Shown here piece after piece: positions 8,984 to 18,600 of a stretch of DNA of 64,000 nucleotides. Every line of letters begins with the position of its first letter. The first letter of the stretch is position 1. This DNA is from Halovivax limisalsi (GTDB lineage Archaea > Halobacteriota > Halobacteria > Halobacteriales > Natrialbaceae). The notes under the pieces were generated by a model. The model made no database searches and had not been told where the DNA came from. It worked only from the letters and a program-made list of their open reading frames with translations. The stretch lies in assembly GCF_023093535.1 (NCBI RefSeq), contig NZ_CP095757.1, positions 62,001-126,000 on the forward strand. The letters are read 5' to 3'. The position numbers and the translations under genes are program-made.

Positions 8984-10054
8984 TCAGTCGACGTACTCGA
9001 TCGCTACGTCCAGATCGAGCGGAACGGACCCCTTCCGATAGCCCTCGATGCGGCTCGCGGGTCGTCGACGCTCCCCGCTCTCTCGATCCGAGGCCTCTTT
9101 GGGATCGGCCTCGCGGCTCATGGGTCGAACGCGATAGACGACCGCGGGGCGGTGTCTGACGTCGGGCCGCTCGTCGCGAACGGCCCGCCAGGCGTCGTCC
9201 GGGAACGACGAACAGTCCACGAAGAGGACCGCCCCGCCGCCGTGGGCGGCGAGCTGGCCGTCGGTCTTCGTCTGTGCCGTATCCCGGATCGCAGCGACCG
9301 GGCCGTTCGCCGCTCGCGTCGCGGGCGGTTGCGGGCGCGTCACCTCCACGAGGACGTTCGTCGCGTCGTCCTCGGCCCTGAAATCGAGCGAGTGACCGGT
9401 CGTCACTTCGATCTCCGGCGTGACGTCGTAGCCGGCCGTCGTGAGGAGGTCCGCCGCGACGAACTCGGCCATCGCGGCGCTCATTCGGACCCGGTCGACC
9501 GTCTCGCTCGTCCCGAGTTTGCCCGACATCGTGTGCCGGTAGGGGTCGAGCGTCCCGCGGTGCAGGAGGTCTTCGAAAAATTGCAGCGCCGTCTCGCGGT
9601 CGACGTCCGGAAAGCCGCCCGCGTGATCGCGGAAGAACGCCCGCGTCGAGTCGCGACCGTCCTTCGACATGAAGACCGGCAGGAAAAACCACGAGAGGTG
9701 CGGATAGTCGGCCAGCCATGGATCCTCCTCGTGCAGCGTCGCGAGCAACTCCCGCTGGGCCCAGCGAGCGACGTGGTAGGGGACCTCGCGCCAGCCGTAC
9801 TTCTCCGTCCGCCAGAGCGCCTTCGGCGTCTCCGTGTTTCCCATCCAGTAGGCCTCGTCGTCCCGGCGCGCGAAGAGGGCGACGTCGCCGTTGTCCATCT
9901 CGAAGCGGTGGGTCGTCCAGCCGCCGCCCGCCTCGAATCGCGGGGAAACGGCCTCGGCACCGATGTTGTCCTGCAAGGACGACAAAAGCTGGCGTTCGAC
10001 GCGCCCCTCGCTCCAGGCCTCGGGCGAGTGTCGAAATCTGAGCGGACGGGCCAC
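8984..10054 (-). CDS. DUF5784-like haloarchaeal protein
   Basis: This 356-residue soluble protein begins VARPLRFRHSPEAWSEGRV from GTG 10054. An upstream frame reaching 10177 adds Gly/Arg-rich, unconserved sequence. I associate the N-terminus and overall length with haloarchaeal DUF5784 (from memory). The middle has several Trp/Tyr-rich segments. The region around residues 235-285 alternates a possible nuclease-like core (a GHSLDFRAEDD segment followed by NVLVEVTRP), so a restriction-endonuclease-like fold is possible but unproven. The C-terminal tail is rich in Arg, Ser and Glu. The neighbours give no clear clue. Confidence 0.65.
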   Translation of the reverse strand: MARPLRFRHSPEAWSEGRVERQLLSSLQDNIGAEAVSPRFEAGGGWTTHRFEMDNGDVALFARRDDEAYWMGNTETPKALWRTEKYGWREVPYHVARWAQRELLATLHEEDPWLADYPHLSWFFLPVFMSKDGRDSTRAFFRDHAGGFPDVDRETALQFFEDLLHRGTLDPYRHTMSGKLGTSETVDRVRMSAAMAEFVAADLLTTAGYDVTPEIEVTTGHSLDFRAEDDATNVLVEVTRPQPPATRAANGPVAAIRDTAQTKTDGQLAAHGGGAVLFVDCSSFPDDAWRAVRDERPDVRHRPAVVYRVRPMSREADPKEASDRESGERRRPASRIEGYRKGSVPLDLDVAIEYVD

Positions 10055-10244
10055 GCGTAGTCGTTGGCACGGCGACCGTGATACCTCTTCGGCTTCGTCC
10101 GCGCCGTCGAATCCGCCACACCACGGGTGAATACCGCCGTGACCCCGCCGGAGGGGGCCCGTATTGGTTTCATACACTCGACAGATAGGTGTGAACGACC
10201 GTTACATTGATATCTCCGACCCCCCTACGATGCGTATACTTACC

Positions 10245-10418
10245 ATGTCAATGGGTGCCTATGACGAGGACGAGCACGAGCGCCGTGAAAAGCAGGCCTC
10301 GACCGTGGACGCGGACTTCGACGACGAGCGAACCATCTACCACGGACAGGTGGAGTACGATTCCGGCGAGTCGACCGAAGCTCTGCTGAACCAGTTCGAG
10401 GAGATCAAATCGAACTGA
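10245..10418 (+). CDS. DUF5786-like small acidic protein (57 aa)
   Basis: This 57-residue, strongly acidic protein begins MSMGAYDEDEHERREKQAS and ends STEALLNQFEEIKSN. I recognise the pattern as a small haloarchaeal family (DUF5786, recalled). It lacks cysteines and membrane segments. I chose the first ATG of the MSMG motif at 10245; a longer frame from 10164 adds sequence that does not look coding. A TATA-like element lies in the preceding about 40 bp. The function is unknown, and the size and charge suggest a regulatory or binding protein. Confidence 0.75.
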   Translation: MSMGAYDEDEHERREKQASTVDADFDDERTIYHGQVEYDSGESTEALLNQFEEIKSN

Positions 10419-10573
10419 TCGACCCGTTTCTCCGCGACACCCACCGGCGGACAGCGCCGCGACGGCTCCTCGACGCTCGCGGTTCGACCGGTGGTGCTCC
10501 GCCGGGATCACCGACCCGGCAGGATCGAAGCGGATCCGAACCACGAAGCGCCGTCGATTCGGGCGGTCGCCGG

Positions 10574-11545
10574 TCACCCGGACGGGTCACCGGCCAGATC
10601 CTCCCACCCCGGCGTCTCGGGCGCTCCGCGGGCAGTTTCGACTCGTTCGGCGAGCGACGGATCCGCCGGCGCGTCCTCGGCCAGCCGCTCCCACTCCTCG
10701 ATCGCCCGCCCGGCCCAGGAGGAGGCCTCGATAGTTCGCTCGAGGGCCTCCTCGTAGTGGCGATCGGAGATTTCGACCATCCCGGGACTCGACGCGGCGG
10801 CCACGGCGACGAACGCGGCGCGATCCGCGGCGGTCGCCTCGCCGCGGGCGAGTCGGTCGACCGCCCCCTCGATCTCGGACGGATCGGGGTGGCAGAACAC
10901 CTTGCCGCCGATCGCCTGCGGGCCGAGCAGGAGGCGATCGTCCGGCGGGGTCGGATCGTCGTCGCCGACGGACAGTAACCGGGGTTCGCCCGTCGCGTCT
11001 TCGACGCGCTCGCACTCCGTTTGGCGGGAGAGCGCCAGGTTGTGCGCCGGGTACGCGCCGCACTCTGCCGGGTAGCGCTCGTCCTCGTGGATGCGACACT
11101 GCAAGGTCTCCGGATCGAGGAAGGTACACGTCGGCAACCAGGTCGGCTCCTCGCGACCGAACGGCGCCACCGGCTTCGGCGGTTTTCGAAGGCCCACGAA
11201 GAACGCGGGGCGGCCCGCGACCGCCGCGACCCGGTGGTCGCCGACCTCGACGCGGGGATCGTCCGGCCCGGCCGCCCAGAGCCGCGGCGCCAGGACGTCG
11301 CCCAGCCCGTCGTCGACGAACGCCCGCACTTCGTCGCGCTCCAGCGGGACGAGGTTGTAGACGTCGTCGAGGGATGGGAACGGACCGCGGTTGGGATCCT
11401 CGAACTCGCTCGCTCCGCCGGCCGGGTCCGCCACGTCGGCGACACGTCCGTCGCCCGACTCCGGCTCGCCGACCCGCCCGTCGGCGCCGACCAGCGGCCG
11501 CCAGTCGAGGCAGCACCCAGCACAGCCGCGACACCGTAGCTCCAT
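10574..11545 (-). CDS. YkgJ-family cysteine-cluster protein
   Basis: This 323-residue protein opens with a dense cysteine cluster, MELRCRGCAGCCLDW (Cys5, 8, 11, 12), and has further cysteines near residue 145-165 in a CTFLDPETLQCRIHE context. That arrangement is typical of YkgJ/CxxCxxCC (UPF0153-type) proteins, thought to bind zinc or an Fe-S cluster. ATG 11545 is chosen because the cluster starts immediately. The C-terminal third is acidic and low in complexity. The next gene (11636, divergent) also encodes a CxxC protein, but a link is only positional. The biochemical role is unknown. Confidence 0.82.
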   Translation of the reverse strand: MELRCRGCAGCCLDWRPLVGADGRVGEPESGDGRVADVADPAGGASEFEDPNRGPFPSLDDVYNLVPLERDEVRAFVDDGLGDVLAPRLWAAGPDDPRVEVGDHRVAAVAGRPAFFVGLRKPPKPVAPFGREEPTWLPTCTFLDPETLQCRIHEDERYPAECGAYPAHNLALSRQTECERVEDATGEPRLLSVGDDDPTPPDDRLLLGPQAIGGKVFCHPDPSEIEGAVDRLARGEATAADRAAFVAVAAASSPGMVEISDRHYEEALERTIEASSWAGRAIEEWERLAEDAPADPSLAERVETARGAPETPGWEDLAGDPSG

Positions 11546-11635
11546 GTGCGGTCGTTCGACGGTCGACGGCAAAACGTTCACCCCCACGGCGGGTGCCGGC
11601 CGAATCGCTTTCAGGGACAGTCGATCATCTCCACT

Positions 11636-11902
11636 GTGACTCGAACCGCGTGCGACGGCTGTGACCGCCAGATCGTCCCCGCCGGGTCGATCGTCACCCT
11701 TCAGGGGCTCGACGAGCGCCGCGCGACCGGCGGCACCGGGCTGACGCTCGAACTCACCGGCGGGACGACGCACGAGCTGTGTTACCCGTGTATCCGACTC
11801 CTGCCCGAGGAACCGACCGAGGCCGACGTCGCGGCCCTCTCCGAGCGCGACCTCGAACACGCGGACCGACCGGTCGAGGAGGACCCGGCCGCCCCCGAGT
11901 GA
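11636..11902 (+). CDS. Small CxxC zinc-binding protein (88 aa)
   Basis: Starting at GTG 11636, this 88-residue protein has TACDGCDRQIVPAGSIV and later ELCYPCIRLLPEE. These two CxxC pairs about 45 residues apart could form a zinc ribbon. The C-terminal part is a highly acidic helix. A longer frame from 11546 has an unlikely Arg/His/Pro-rich start. It is divergent from the YkgJ-type gene, whose ATG lies 90 bp away, so the two could share a promoter region. No enzyme signature is present. Confidence 0.65.
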   Translation: MTRTACDGCDRQIVPAGSIVTLQGLDERRATGGTGLTLELTGGTTHELCYPCIRLLPEEPTEADVAALSERDLEHADRPVEEDPAAPE

Positions 11903-11974
11903 TCGAGACTAATCGGGAAGCGAGCCATCCGTGCAAATTACAGTCACCGCTTTCCTCGCCGGCGATGTAATAAG

Positions 11975-12062
11975 CGGAAGGGGTGGGATTTGAACGCCAC
12001 GCGGCCGGATGGCCGCCACGGGCAAGCGGCGCCGTGGTGCTCTGCCGCTGAGCGACCCTTCC
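11975..12062 (-). tRNA. tRNA-like gene with long variable arm; isotype not resolved
   Basis: Read on the minus strand, the ends pair perfectly over 7 bp (GGAAGGG with CCCTTCC) and a G follows as discriminator. The D-arm is canonical (GCTC-AGCGGCA-GAGC), with G18G19 and the flanking A positions present. The T-loop reads TTCAAAT between G and C. A 6-bp, GC-rich variable-arm hairpin (GCGGCC-ATCC-GGCCGC) makes this an 88-nt class II-like molecule, as in Ser or Leu tRNAs. The anticodon arm (CCACG with CGTGG) and the T-stem each seem to contain an extra C, so I cannot name the anticodon. It could be a functional unusual tRNA or a recently decayed copy. Confidence 0.55.
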
Positions 12063-12243
12063 ACACTCGAACGACCGTCCGGCCGTCGTATTCGTAATCG
12101 ATCGGCTACCGTCGGAAACGGTCGGTTGACCGGTCCCTAGGGGCCGATTTCCGGTCGTCGTCGGGCGGTCGTCGACGGCTTCGACCGTCACCGGCCGCGG
12201 ACAGTCGTCAGGTTTAGGACGACCCCGGCCGCCCTCTCTGACA

Positions 12244-14115
12244 GTGCAACCAGCACGGATCTTCGACGCCTTTCCCGCGCCGACCTACCGCGGGACCCAG
12301 GAACGCGCCCTCCAGGACATCCGTGACGCGTTCGCGGCCGGCAACGACGTGGTCTTCGTGCGCGCGCCGACGGGCAGCGGCAAGTCCCTGCTCGCTCGCG
12401 CCATCGCTGGCTGTGCCCGCACCGCCGCGGAGGCCGAGCCGAGCGAGGCCAGCAGCGCCTACTACACGACGCCGCAGGTCTCCCAGCTCGACGACGTCGC
12501 GGCGGACGACCTGCTGGCCGACCTCAACATCATTCGGGGGAAGGGAAACTACAGCTGCATCCTCCCCGGCGAGGAGAACACGCCGGTGAACCAGGCGCCC
12601 TGCGTGCGCGAACGGGGCTACGACTGCGACGTCAAACACCGCTGTCCGTACTTCTCCGACCGCGCCATCGCGTCGAACCGCGAGATCGCGGCGATGACGC
12701 TCGCGTACTTCATGCAGACCGCGGGCAGCGAGGTCTTTCGCAAGCGCGACGTCGTCGTCATCGACGAGGCCCACGGCCTCGCGGAGTGGGCGGAGATGTA
12801 CGCGACGATCCACCTCGGCCCGCGAACCGTTCCGTTCTGGGACGACCTGCGCGTGCCGGACCTCGAGGCCGCCGACCGCGATCCGCTCGAACGCGCGGCG
12901 ACCTACGCCGAGAGCCTCGCGGACGTCTGCACCCGCCGGAAGGACGACCTGCTCGCCCAGGAGCAACTGACGCCCGCCGAAGTCCGCGAGCGGGACCGCC
13001 TCCAGGAGCTCGTCGGCGACCTCGACTGGTTCGTCTCGGACTATCGCGATCCGCAGAGCCCGACGACGTGGCTGGTCGACCAGACGGCGCCGTCCGGAGA
13101 TCCGTCGGCCGGCGCCGCAACCGCAGCCGACGCCGCGGCGGCGGGCGGCGAGGGCGGACAGTCCGCCGACGAACCGGCCGGCGGTCCGGTGACGATCAAG
13201 CCGATGAACCCCGAGAAGTACCTCGCCCACACGGTCTGGGATCGGGGCAACAAGTTCGCCCTGCTCTCGGCGACGATCCTCAACAAGGACGCGTTCTGCC
13301 GACAGGTCGGGCTCGACCCCGACGACGTCGCGCTGGTCGACGTCGGCCACACCTTCCCCGTCGAGAACCGGCCGCTGTACGACGTCACGCGGGGGAAGAT
13401 GACCTACGAGCACCGCGACGAGACGCTCCCGAAGATCGCCCGCGCGATCGTCCGGATCATGGCCGCCCACCCCGACGAGAAGGGCATCGTCCACGCCCAC
13501 TCCTACGACATCCAGGAGCGCCTTCGCGACACGCTCTCGGATTTCGGCGTCGGCGCCCGGGTTCGAAGTCACGACCGCGACGACCGCGACGCCGCCCTCG
13601 AGCGCTGGAAGGCCGCCGACGATTCCGACGTCTTCCTCTCCGTGAAGATGGAGGAGGCGCTCGATCTGAACGGCGACCTCGCGCGCTGGCAGGTGCTCTG
13701 CAAGGCGCCGTTCCAGAACACCGGCGACTCCCGCATCGCCCACCGCCTCGCCGAGGGGCAGTGGGCCTGGTACTATCGGGCGACGCTTCGAACGGTCATG
13801 CAGGCCTGCGGCCGCGTCGTCCGCGCGCCCGACGACTACGGCGCGACCTATCTCGCCGACGAAAGCCTGCTCGATTGCTTCGAACGGGCCCGATCGGACA
13901 TGCCCGACTGGTTCGCCGCGCAAGTCGATCGCCTGTCGACGCCCGACTTACCGCCGTTCGACCCCGCCGCCGCGGTCGGCGACGCCACCGCGTCGACGGC
14001 ACCCGCGACCGATCGCTCCCCGTCGCGGTCGGAACCGACCGACCACTCGACCCAAACCGACGCGCGACGCGAACGGGCGAGTCCGCTCGCCGACGTCTGG
14101 GACACCGAGAGCTGA
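12244..14115 (+). CDS. XPD/Rad3/DinG-like Fe-S superfamily 2 DNA helicase
   Basis: This 623-residue ATP-dependent helicase has Walker A APTGSGKS at residues 41-48 and the DEAH box at 174-177. Between them are four cysteines (Cys105, 120, 128, 134) spaced like the 4Fe-4S cluster of XPD-family helicases, which unwind DNA 5' to 3' in repair. The helicase C-terminal domain follows, with a GKIVHAHS-like motif region near residue 415 and a QACGRVVR motif (motif VI) near residue 520. The start is GTG 12244. The C-terminal 60 residues are a Ser/Thr/Arg-rich tail without a recognised fold. A 45-residue Ala/Gly-rich insertion lies near residues 280-315. It is monocistronic here. Confidence 0.88.
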   Translation: MQPARIFDAFPAPTYRGTQERALQDIRDAFAAGNDVVFVRAPTGSGKSLLARAIAGCARTAAEAEPSEASSAYYTTPQVSQLDDVAADDLLADLNIIRGKGNYSCILPGEENTPVNQAPCVRERGYDCDVKHRCPYFSDRAIASNREIAAMTLAYFMQTAGSEVFRKRDVVVIDEAHGLAEWAEMYATIHLGPRTVPFWDDLRVPDLEAADRDPLERAATYAESLADVCTRRKDDLLAQEQLTPAEVRERDRLQELVGDLDWFVSDYRDPQSPTTWLVDQTAPSGDPSAGAATAADAAAAGGEGGQSADEPAGGPVTIKPMNPEKYLAHTVWDRGNKFALLSATILNKDAFCRQVGLDPDDVALVDVGHTFPVENRPLYDVTRGKMTYEHRDETLPKIARAIVRIMAAHPDEKGIVHAHSYDIQERLRDTLSDFGVGARVRSHDRDDRDAALERWKAADDSDVFLSVKMEEALDLNGDLARWQVLCKAPFQNTGDSRIAHRLAEGQWAWYYRATLRTVMQACGRVVRAPDDYGATYLADESLLDCFERARSDMPDWFAAQVDRLSTPDLPPFDPAAAVGDATASTAPATDRSPSRSEPTDHSTQTDARRERASPLADVWDTES

Positions 14116-14283
14116 GCGGTCGAGTTGCCAGTGATTTCAGCGACTCGCACCGCACCGCCGAACGACCGGCACACAGCACCGATGAGGAACGATAGCGCCA
14201 GCCTGCCGACGGCAACAGACGGCGCGGCCCGGGCGGTCCGGGCGGCGGTGGACCGTCGGGGTAGCGCTGCGTGGACCGCCGGG

Positions 14284-14370
14284 TCAGATGAGCGTCGACA
14301 CGCCGTAGGCCACCATCGACGACACCATGAGGAACGCGAACAGGAGCGCGATGAGCTGGTTCCGATTCAT
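14284..14370 (-). CDS. 28-residue hydrophobic microprotein
   Basis: The reading frame MNRNQLIALLFAFLMVSS... (28 residues) starts at ATG 14370 and consists almost entirely of one transmembrane or signal-peptide-like helix. It closely resembles the first 20-25 residues of the scaffoldin (MILNRSQLIAVALAVFM) and of the large protease at 47329 (MTLNRTQIVAVLFAVLM). It could be a genuine haloarchaeal one-helix microprotein; I have a general impression that such proteins are widespread. It could also be a leftover signal-peptide fragment of an island gene. It sits just outside the island's last gene, on the same strand. Confidence 0.5.
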   Translation of the reverse strand: MNRNQLIALLFAFLMVSSMVAYGVSTLI

Positions 14371-14515
14371 ACCGGTCAGTGGACGCCGGACCGACATTAA
14401 CCTCACGACCCCCTCGATCCGTGGGCGGCCGATCCCGCGTGCGGTCCGGGACGGTCGGTCTTGCCGGTCGCAGGCGACGGATCCGCTCGGCCCCGAGCGA
14501 CGACGCCCAAGTCGA

Positions 14516-15361
14516 TCACCCGATCCGCCGGCCAAACGCGAGTAGGGCCAGCACGGCCAGGACACCCGCGCTACCGGCGAATCCGGGGACGGCGTCGTCA
14601 CCGCTCGGATCGGCCACATCGGGCGACCCGCCCTCGCCGCCGTCCGACCGGTCGGCATCGTCGCCGGACGCACCCGGATCGGCCGTGCCAGCCGACGAAC
14701 CGGGGGCCGCAGCGTCCGAATTATCCGTCGCGTCGGTCCCGGAGTCCGCCGACTCGTCGGACGCATCCGGATCGCGATCGCCCGTGTCGGGCGCTCCGGC
14801 CGAGCCGCCGTCGGCGTCGATCGTGACGCCCTGCATGGAGAGCGGAACTTCCTCGATGTCGGCGTTTTCGACGATGGTGTCGCTCTCGACGAACGAGAGT
14901 TCCGTCTCGCCCGCCGCGAGGTCGAACGTGATCCGGGCGAGTTCCGGCGCGTCGACGGCCTCGTCCGGGATCGTCGACTGCGTGAACGTCACCCGGCCGT
15001 CCTCAACGTTCGCGTACGGCGACTCGAAGTCGACGCCGTCGATCGACTCGACCGTCGCCACGTCCGGATCGAACTCGAGAGCGGCGGCGTAGGCGACCGT
15101 GTTCTCGGCGGTGGTCGAGAGCGACACCGTCACCGTCTCCGGCGACTCCTCGACCACCTCGAGTTCGAGTTCGGCCGCGGATTCGTCCGTCGGCGCCGTC
15201 GACGAATGGGCCGTTGCGGGCAACTGATCGGTTGGTTCCTGGTCGGCGACGAGACCAGCCGTCGAGGCGGGCGAAGCGGTGCCGACGCCACCGACGAGGA
15301 TAGCAGTGACCAGGACGACGCACAGTAGTCGGGTCAGCGGGGTCGATTTCGAGCGTATCAT
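14516..15361 (-). CDS. Surface-anchored single-cohesin protein with PGF-CTERM-like tail
   Basis: This 281-residue secreted protein has a signal peptide (about residues 1-30), one cohesin-like module (about 62-185), a long Asp/Ser/Gly-rich stalk (about 186-255), and a C-terminal VPGF motif at 258-261 followed by a hydrophobic segment and GRRIG. The tail matches the PGF-CTERM signal that archaeosortase processes to attach proteins to membrane lipid. The cohesin contains AYAAALEFDPDVATVESI, equivalent to the AGYxAxVTFDP core of the other island cohesins, but it is the most divergent of them. ATG 15361 starts the signal peptide. Its likely job is to hold a dockerin-bearing protein at the cell surface, and it is next to the protease at 15632. 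Confidence 0.82.
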   Translation of the reverse strand: MIRSKSTPLTRLLCVVLVTAILVGGVGTASPASTAGLVADQEPTDQLPATAHSSTAPTDESAAELELEVVEESPETVTVSLSTTAENTVAYAAALEFDPDVATVESIDGVDFESPYANVEDGRVTFTQSTIPDEAVDAPELARITFDLAAGETELSFVESDTIVENADIEEVPLSMQGVTIDADGGSAGAPDTGDRDPDASDESADSGTDATDNSDAAAPGSSAGTADPGASGDDADRSDGGEGGSPDVADPSGDDAVPGFAGSAGVLAVLALLAFGRRIG

Positions 15362-15631
15362 CGATTGGTTTCGAGAGGGGTGTTTCGGGCGACCGGGCGA
15401 TATCCGGTTATCGCGCGTGTGCTTCGTCGACGATGTCGACGGACGGTGCGACGTGAGGCCCGTCGGGCGGTGTGAGCGCCCGGACGGGTGGCGGCAGACG
15501 ACGGCGGCGATGTGGTCGAGCGGTCGTGCCGCGGCCGCACGTCGTCGGCGCGACGCCACTCAGCGACGCGCCGGCGAGACCGGCACGGATCGGTGCCGGT
15601 CGGAGAGTGTGACGTTCGTGACGTGTCTGGG

Positions 15632-18600
15632 TCAGCCGGCGATGGCGTCCGGACCGTGGGTGTCGACGATGTCCTGCAGGATGAGGGTCACGTCGGCCGG
15701 CGTGACGACGCCGTCGGCGTTCACATCCGCACAGGAGTCGTGGAACGTGTCGGTCGGCTCCTGGCCCACGATGAACTGCTGGGTGAGCGTCACGTCGTAG
15801 GTGGTGACGTCACCGTCCGCGTTGACGTCGCCGGGGTCACACGGCGCGACGCCGATCGAGCCGTCATCGGTCGCGACGAACAGGTGGCCGTTCGCGTCGT
15901 TGACCGCGGTCTCTTCCTCGTCGAAGACGAGGTCGGTCTCGTCGCCGGCGTCGCCGACGTGTTCGAACTCGATCGAGGCGACGGTCGGCGCCGGAACCTC
16001 GTCGGCCTGGCCCTGCGCGAGCGAGATGGTGCCCGCGTCGTTGTCGACGTTGACGATCGGGTCGGCCATGTCGACGCCGTCGACGTCGGTGACCTGGACG
16101 ACGTCGGGGTCGAAGGAGACAGTCGCCTCGTAGCCCGCGATGGCCGTATCGACCGAGAGGTCGACGTCGACCGTCTCGCCGGGACTGGTCGTGACGTCCT
16201 CGAGCGAGATCGTCGCCTCGGGTCCGGACGATTCGACGAGGTACTGGACGCTGTTGGCCAGGATCGCGTCGGCGTCCTCGGTGTAATCACCGCTCCCGGC
16301 CCACGGCGTGTAGCCGAGCGAGGACGCGAAGATCGTCGCCGACTCCTCGTCGATCGCGAACGCGTCGCCGTGGATCCCGTCCTGGTCGCCGGACGCGGCG
16401 AGCACGTCGTACGACGTGTTCTCGAACCACGAGAGGTCGGCGAACGATCCGGTGTGGATGTCGACGGTATCGCCGGCATCGCCCACGCCGTCGAAGATCG
16501 GGTGGTCGGCCTGGAGTTCGTAGATGACCGGGGGCGTCCCCAGATCGTCCTGGAACGTGTCGGCCGGCTCGCCCGTCACGTCCGAGTGAACGGGGATGCC
16601 GTTACTGGTACTGCCCCACTGGTCGAGGTAGACGACGCCGGTTTCGATCGAGTCGGTCGCGTTGACGAGCTCCGCGCCCATCGCGGGATCGACGTTCTGG
16701 ACGACGATCGCGTCGTAGTCGTCGACGTCGGCGGTTCCCTCGAGCAGGTCGCTCGACGTGACGGTCGAGGGTGCGTACTCCATCGGCAGTTCGTCGTCGA
16801 GCGTCGCCGCGACGTCGGCACCGAAGGTTTCGGTGTCGTCGACCACGGCGACGTCGACGAGGTCTTCGAACACCATCGTCGGCCCGGTCTCGATCGAGAG
16901 CGTCTCACCGAGGCCGTCGAGGCCGTGTTCGAGGCCGAGTTCGCCGCTCGTGTCGGCGCTCGTCTCGACCATCACCTCGAGATCGCCCGTGAACGGGTCG
17001 TCGAAGGTGACCGGCTCGCCGAAGTCCGTCTCGGTACCGTCCACGTAGAGCGCGGCGTCGGCTTCGTCGTACTCGCCCGTGAGCGACACCGTGATCGACT
17101 CGAGGTTCGCGACCGACAGCGTGGTCGAGAGCGACTCGCCGCCCTCGATGCGGTCGGGCTGGTCCGCGGCGACCGCGGCGTCGAGCTGCGGCTGGAGCGC
17201 GAAGTCCGCGTCGGCGACGTGGCTGTGGTTCTCGATCGTCACCGACTGCTGGGCGGCCTCGTAGCCGAACGGGTCGACGCTGACGGTGTGATTGCCGGGC
17301 AGTTGCGTGAACGCGTACGCGCCGTTCTCGTCCGTTTCGGCGGTGAATTCGTCGTCGACGGTGACGGTCACGCCCTCGATCGGCGTGCCGTCGGCGTCGG
17401 TCACCGTACCCTCGATCCCGGCGGAGGTGTTGGCGAGCGCCGCCGCGGTGTGGACGTCGATGATGCCGTGACCGTACCGGGTGTCTTTCTCGCCGATGGC
17501 GTCCTCGGCCATCGACTCGTCCCAGTAGTCGGGCTTCCAGGCCGTTCCCGTCAGCAGATCCGTGAGTTCGTACGGGTCGATGTCCTCGCTCGCGGTCGAC
17601 AGGATCGCCGCCGCGGCGCCGCTCTTGTGCGGCGCCGACATCGACGTGCCGCTGACCTCGCAGTACTCGACGTCGCCGCACATCTCGCCGCCGTAGGCGT
17701 TCGAACTGAAGACCTCCGCGCCGGGCGCGGCGGCGTCGGGCGTGATGTACTCGGCCGGCCAATCGTCGGGGGCGGCCTCGCCCCACGCCTCGTCGGTGTC
17801 GATCAGCATCCCGCCGGAGAACGCCGTGACGTTCCCGGCCTCGTCGGTCGCGCCGCTGGCGAGCGAGTCGTAGACGGCGCCGGGCGATCCGGCCGTCCCC
17901 TCGCCGGAGTTACCGATCGAGGCGACGACGAGGGTCCCCGCCGCCATCGAGTTGCGGACGGGCTCGATGTAGTCGCCGGTGAGCGGGCCGCCGAGGCTCA
18001 TACTCAAGACGTCCGAGTCGGTCTGGACCGCCCACTCGAACGAGTCGAGGATCGCCTGGCCGTCGCACGCGCTCGTGAGACAGACGCGAGCGACGCCGAG
18101 TTCGACGTCGGGCGCGACGCCGATCGCCGTGCCGGAGGCGTTCCCGCCCGAGATCGTCCCGCTGACGTGCGTCCCGTGGCCGTGATTGTCGACCGGTTCC
18201 GTCGAGTTACCGGCCAGGTCGACCCAGCCGTCCGCTTCGGCGAGTTCGATGTCCGGGTGATCGTCGTCGACGCCGGTGTCGGCGACGGCGACGCGAACCC
18301 CGTCGCCGGTCGCGTTGAACGCGTCCCACGCTTCGGGCGCGTCGATCTGGTCGAGGCCGTACGTAACGTTCTCGACCGCTTCGGTGGCCGGCGACGCCTC
18401 GATCGGCGCCGGGGCCTCGAACTGGCGATCCGCGTGCAGGCGTTCGATCCCGTCGATCGACGCGAGCGACGAGAGATCGACCCGATCGAGATCCGCCGTG
18501 ACCATGATGGCGTTCGTGATCCACCACGTTCGCTCGACGGTGACGCCGTCCATTCCCTCGATCTCGTCGAGAACCGGCGCCTGCGTCCGACTCGCGTGCG

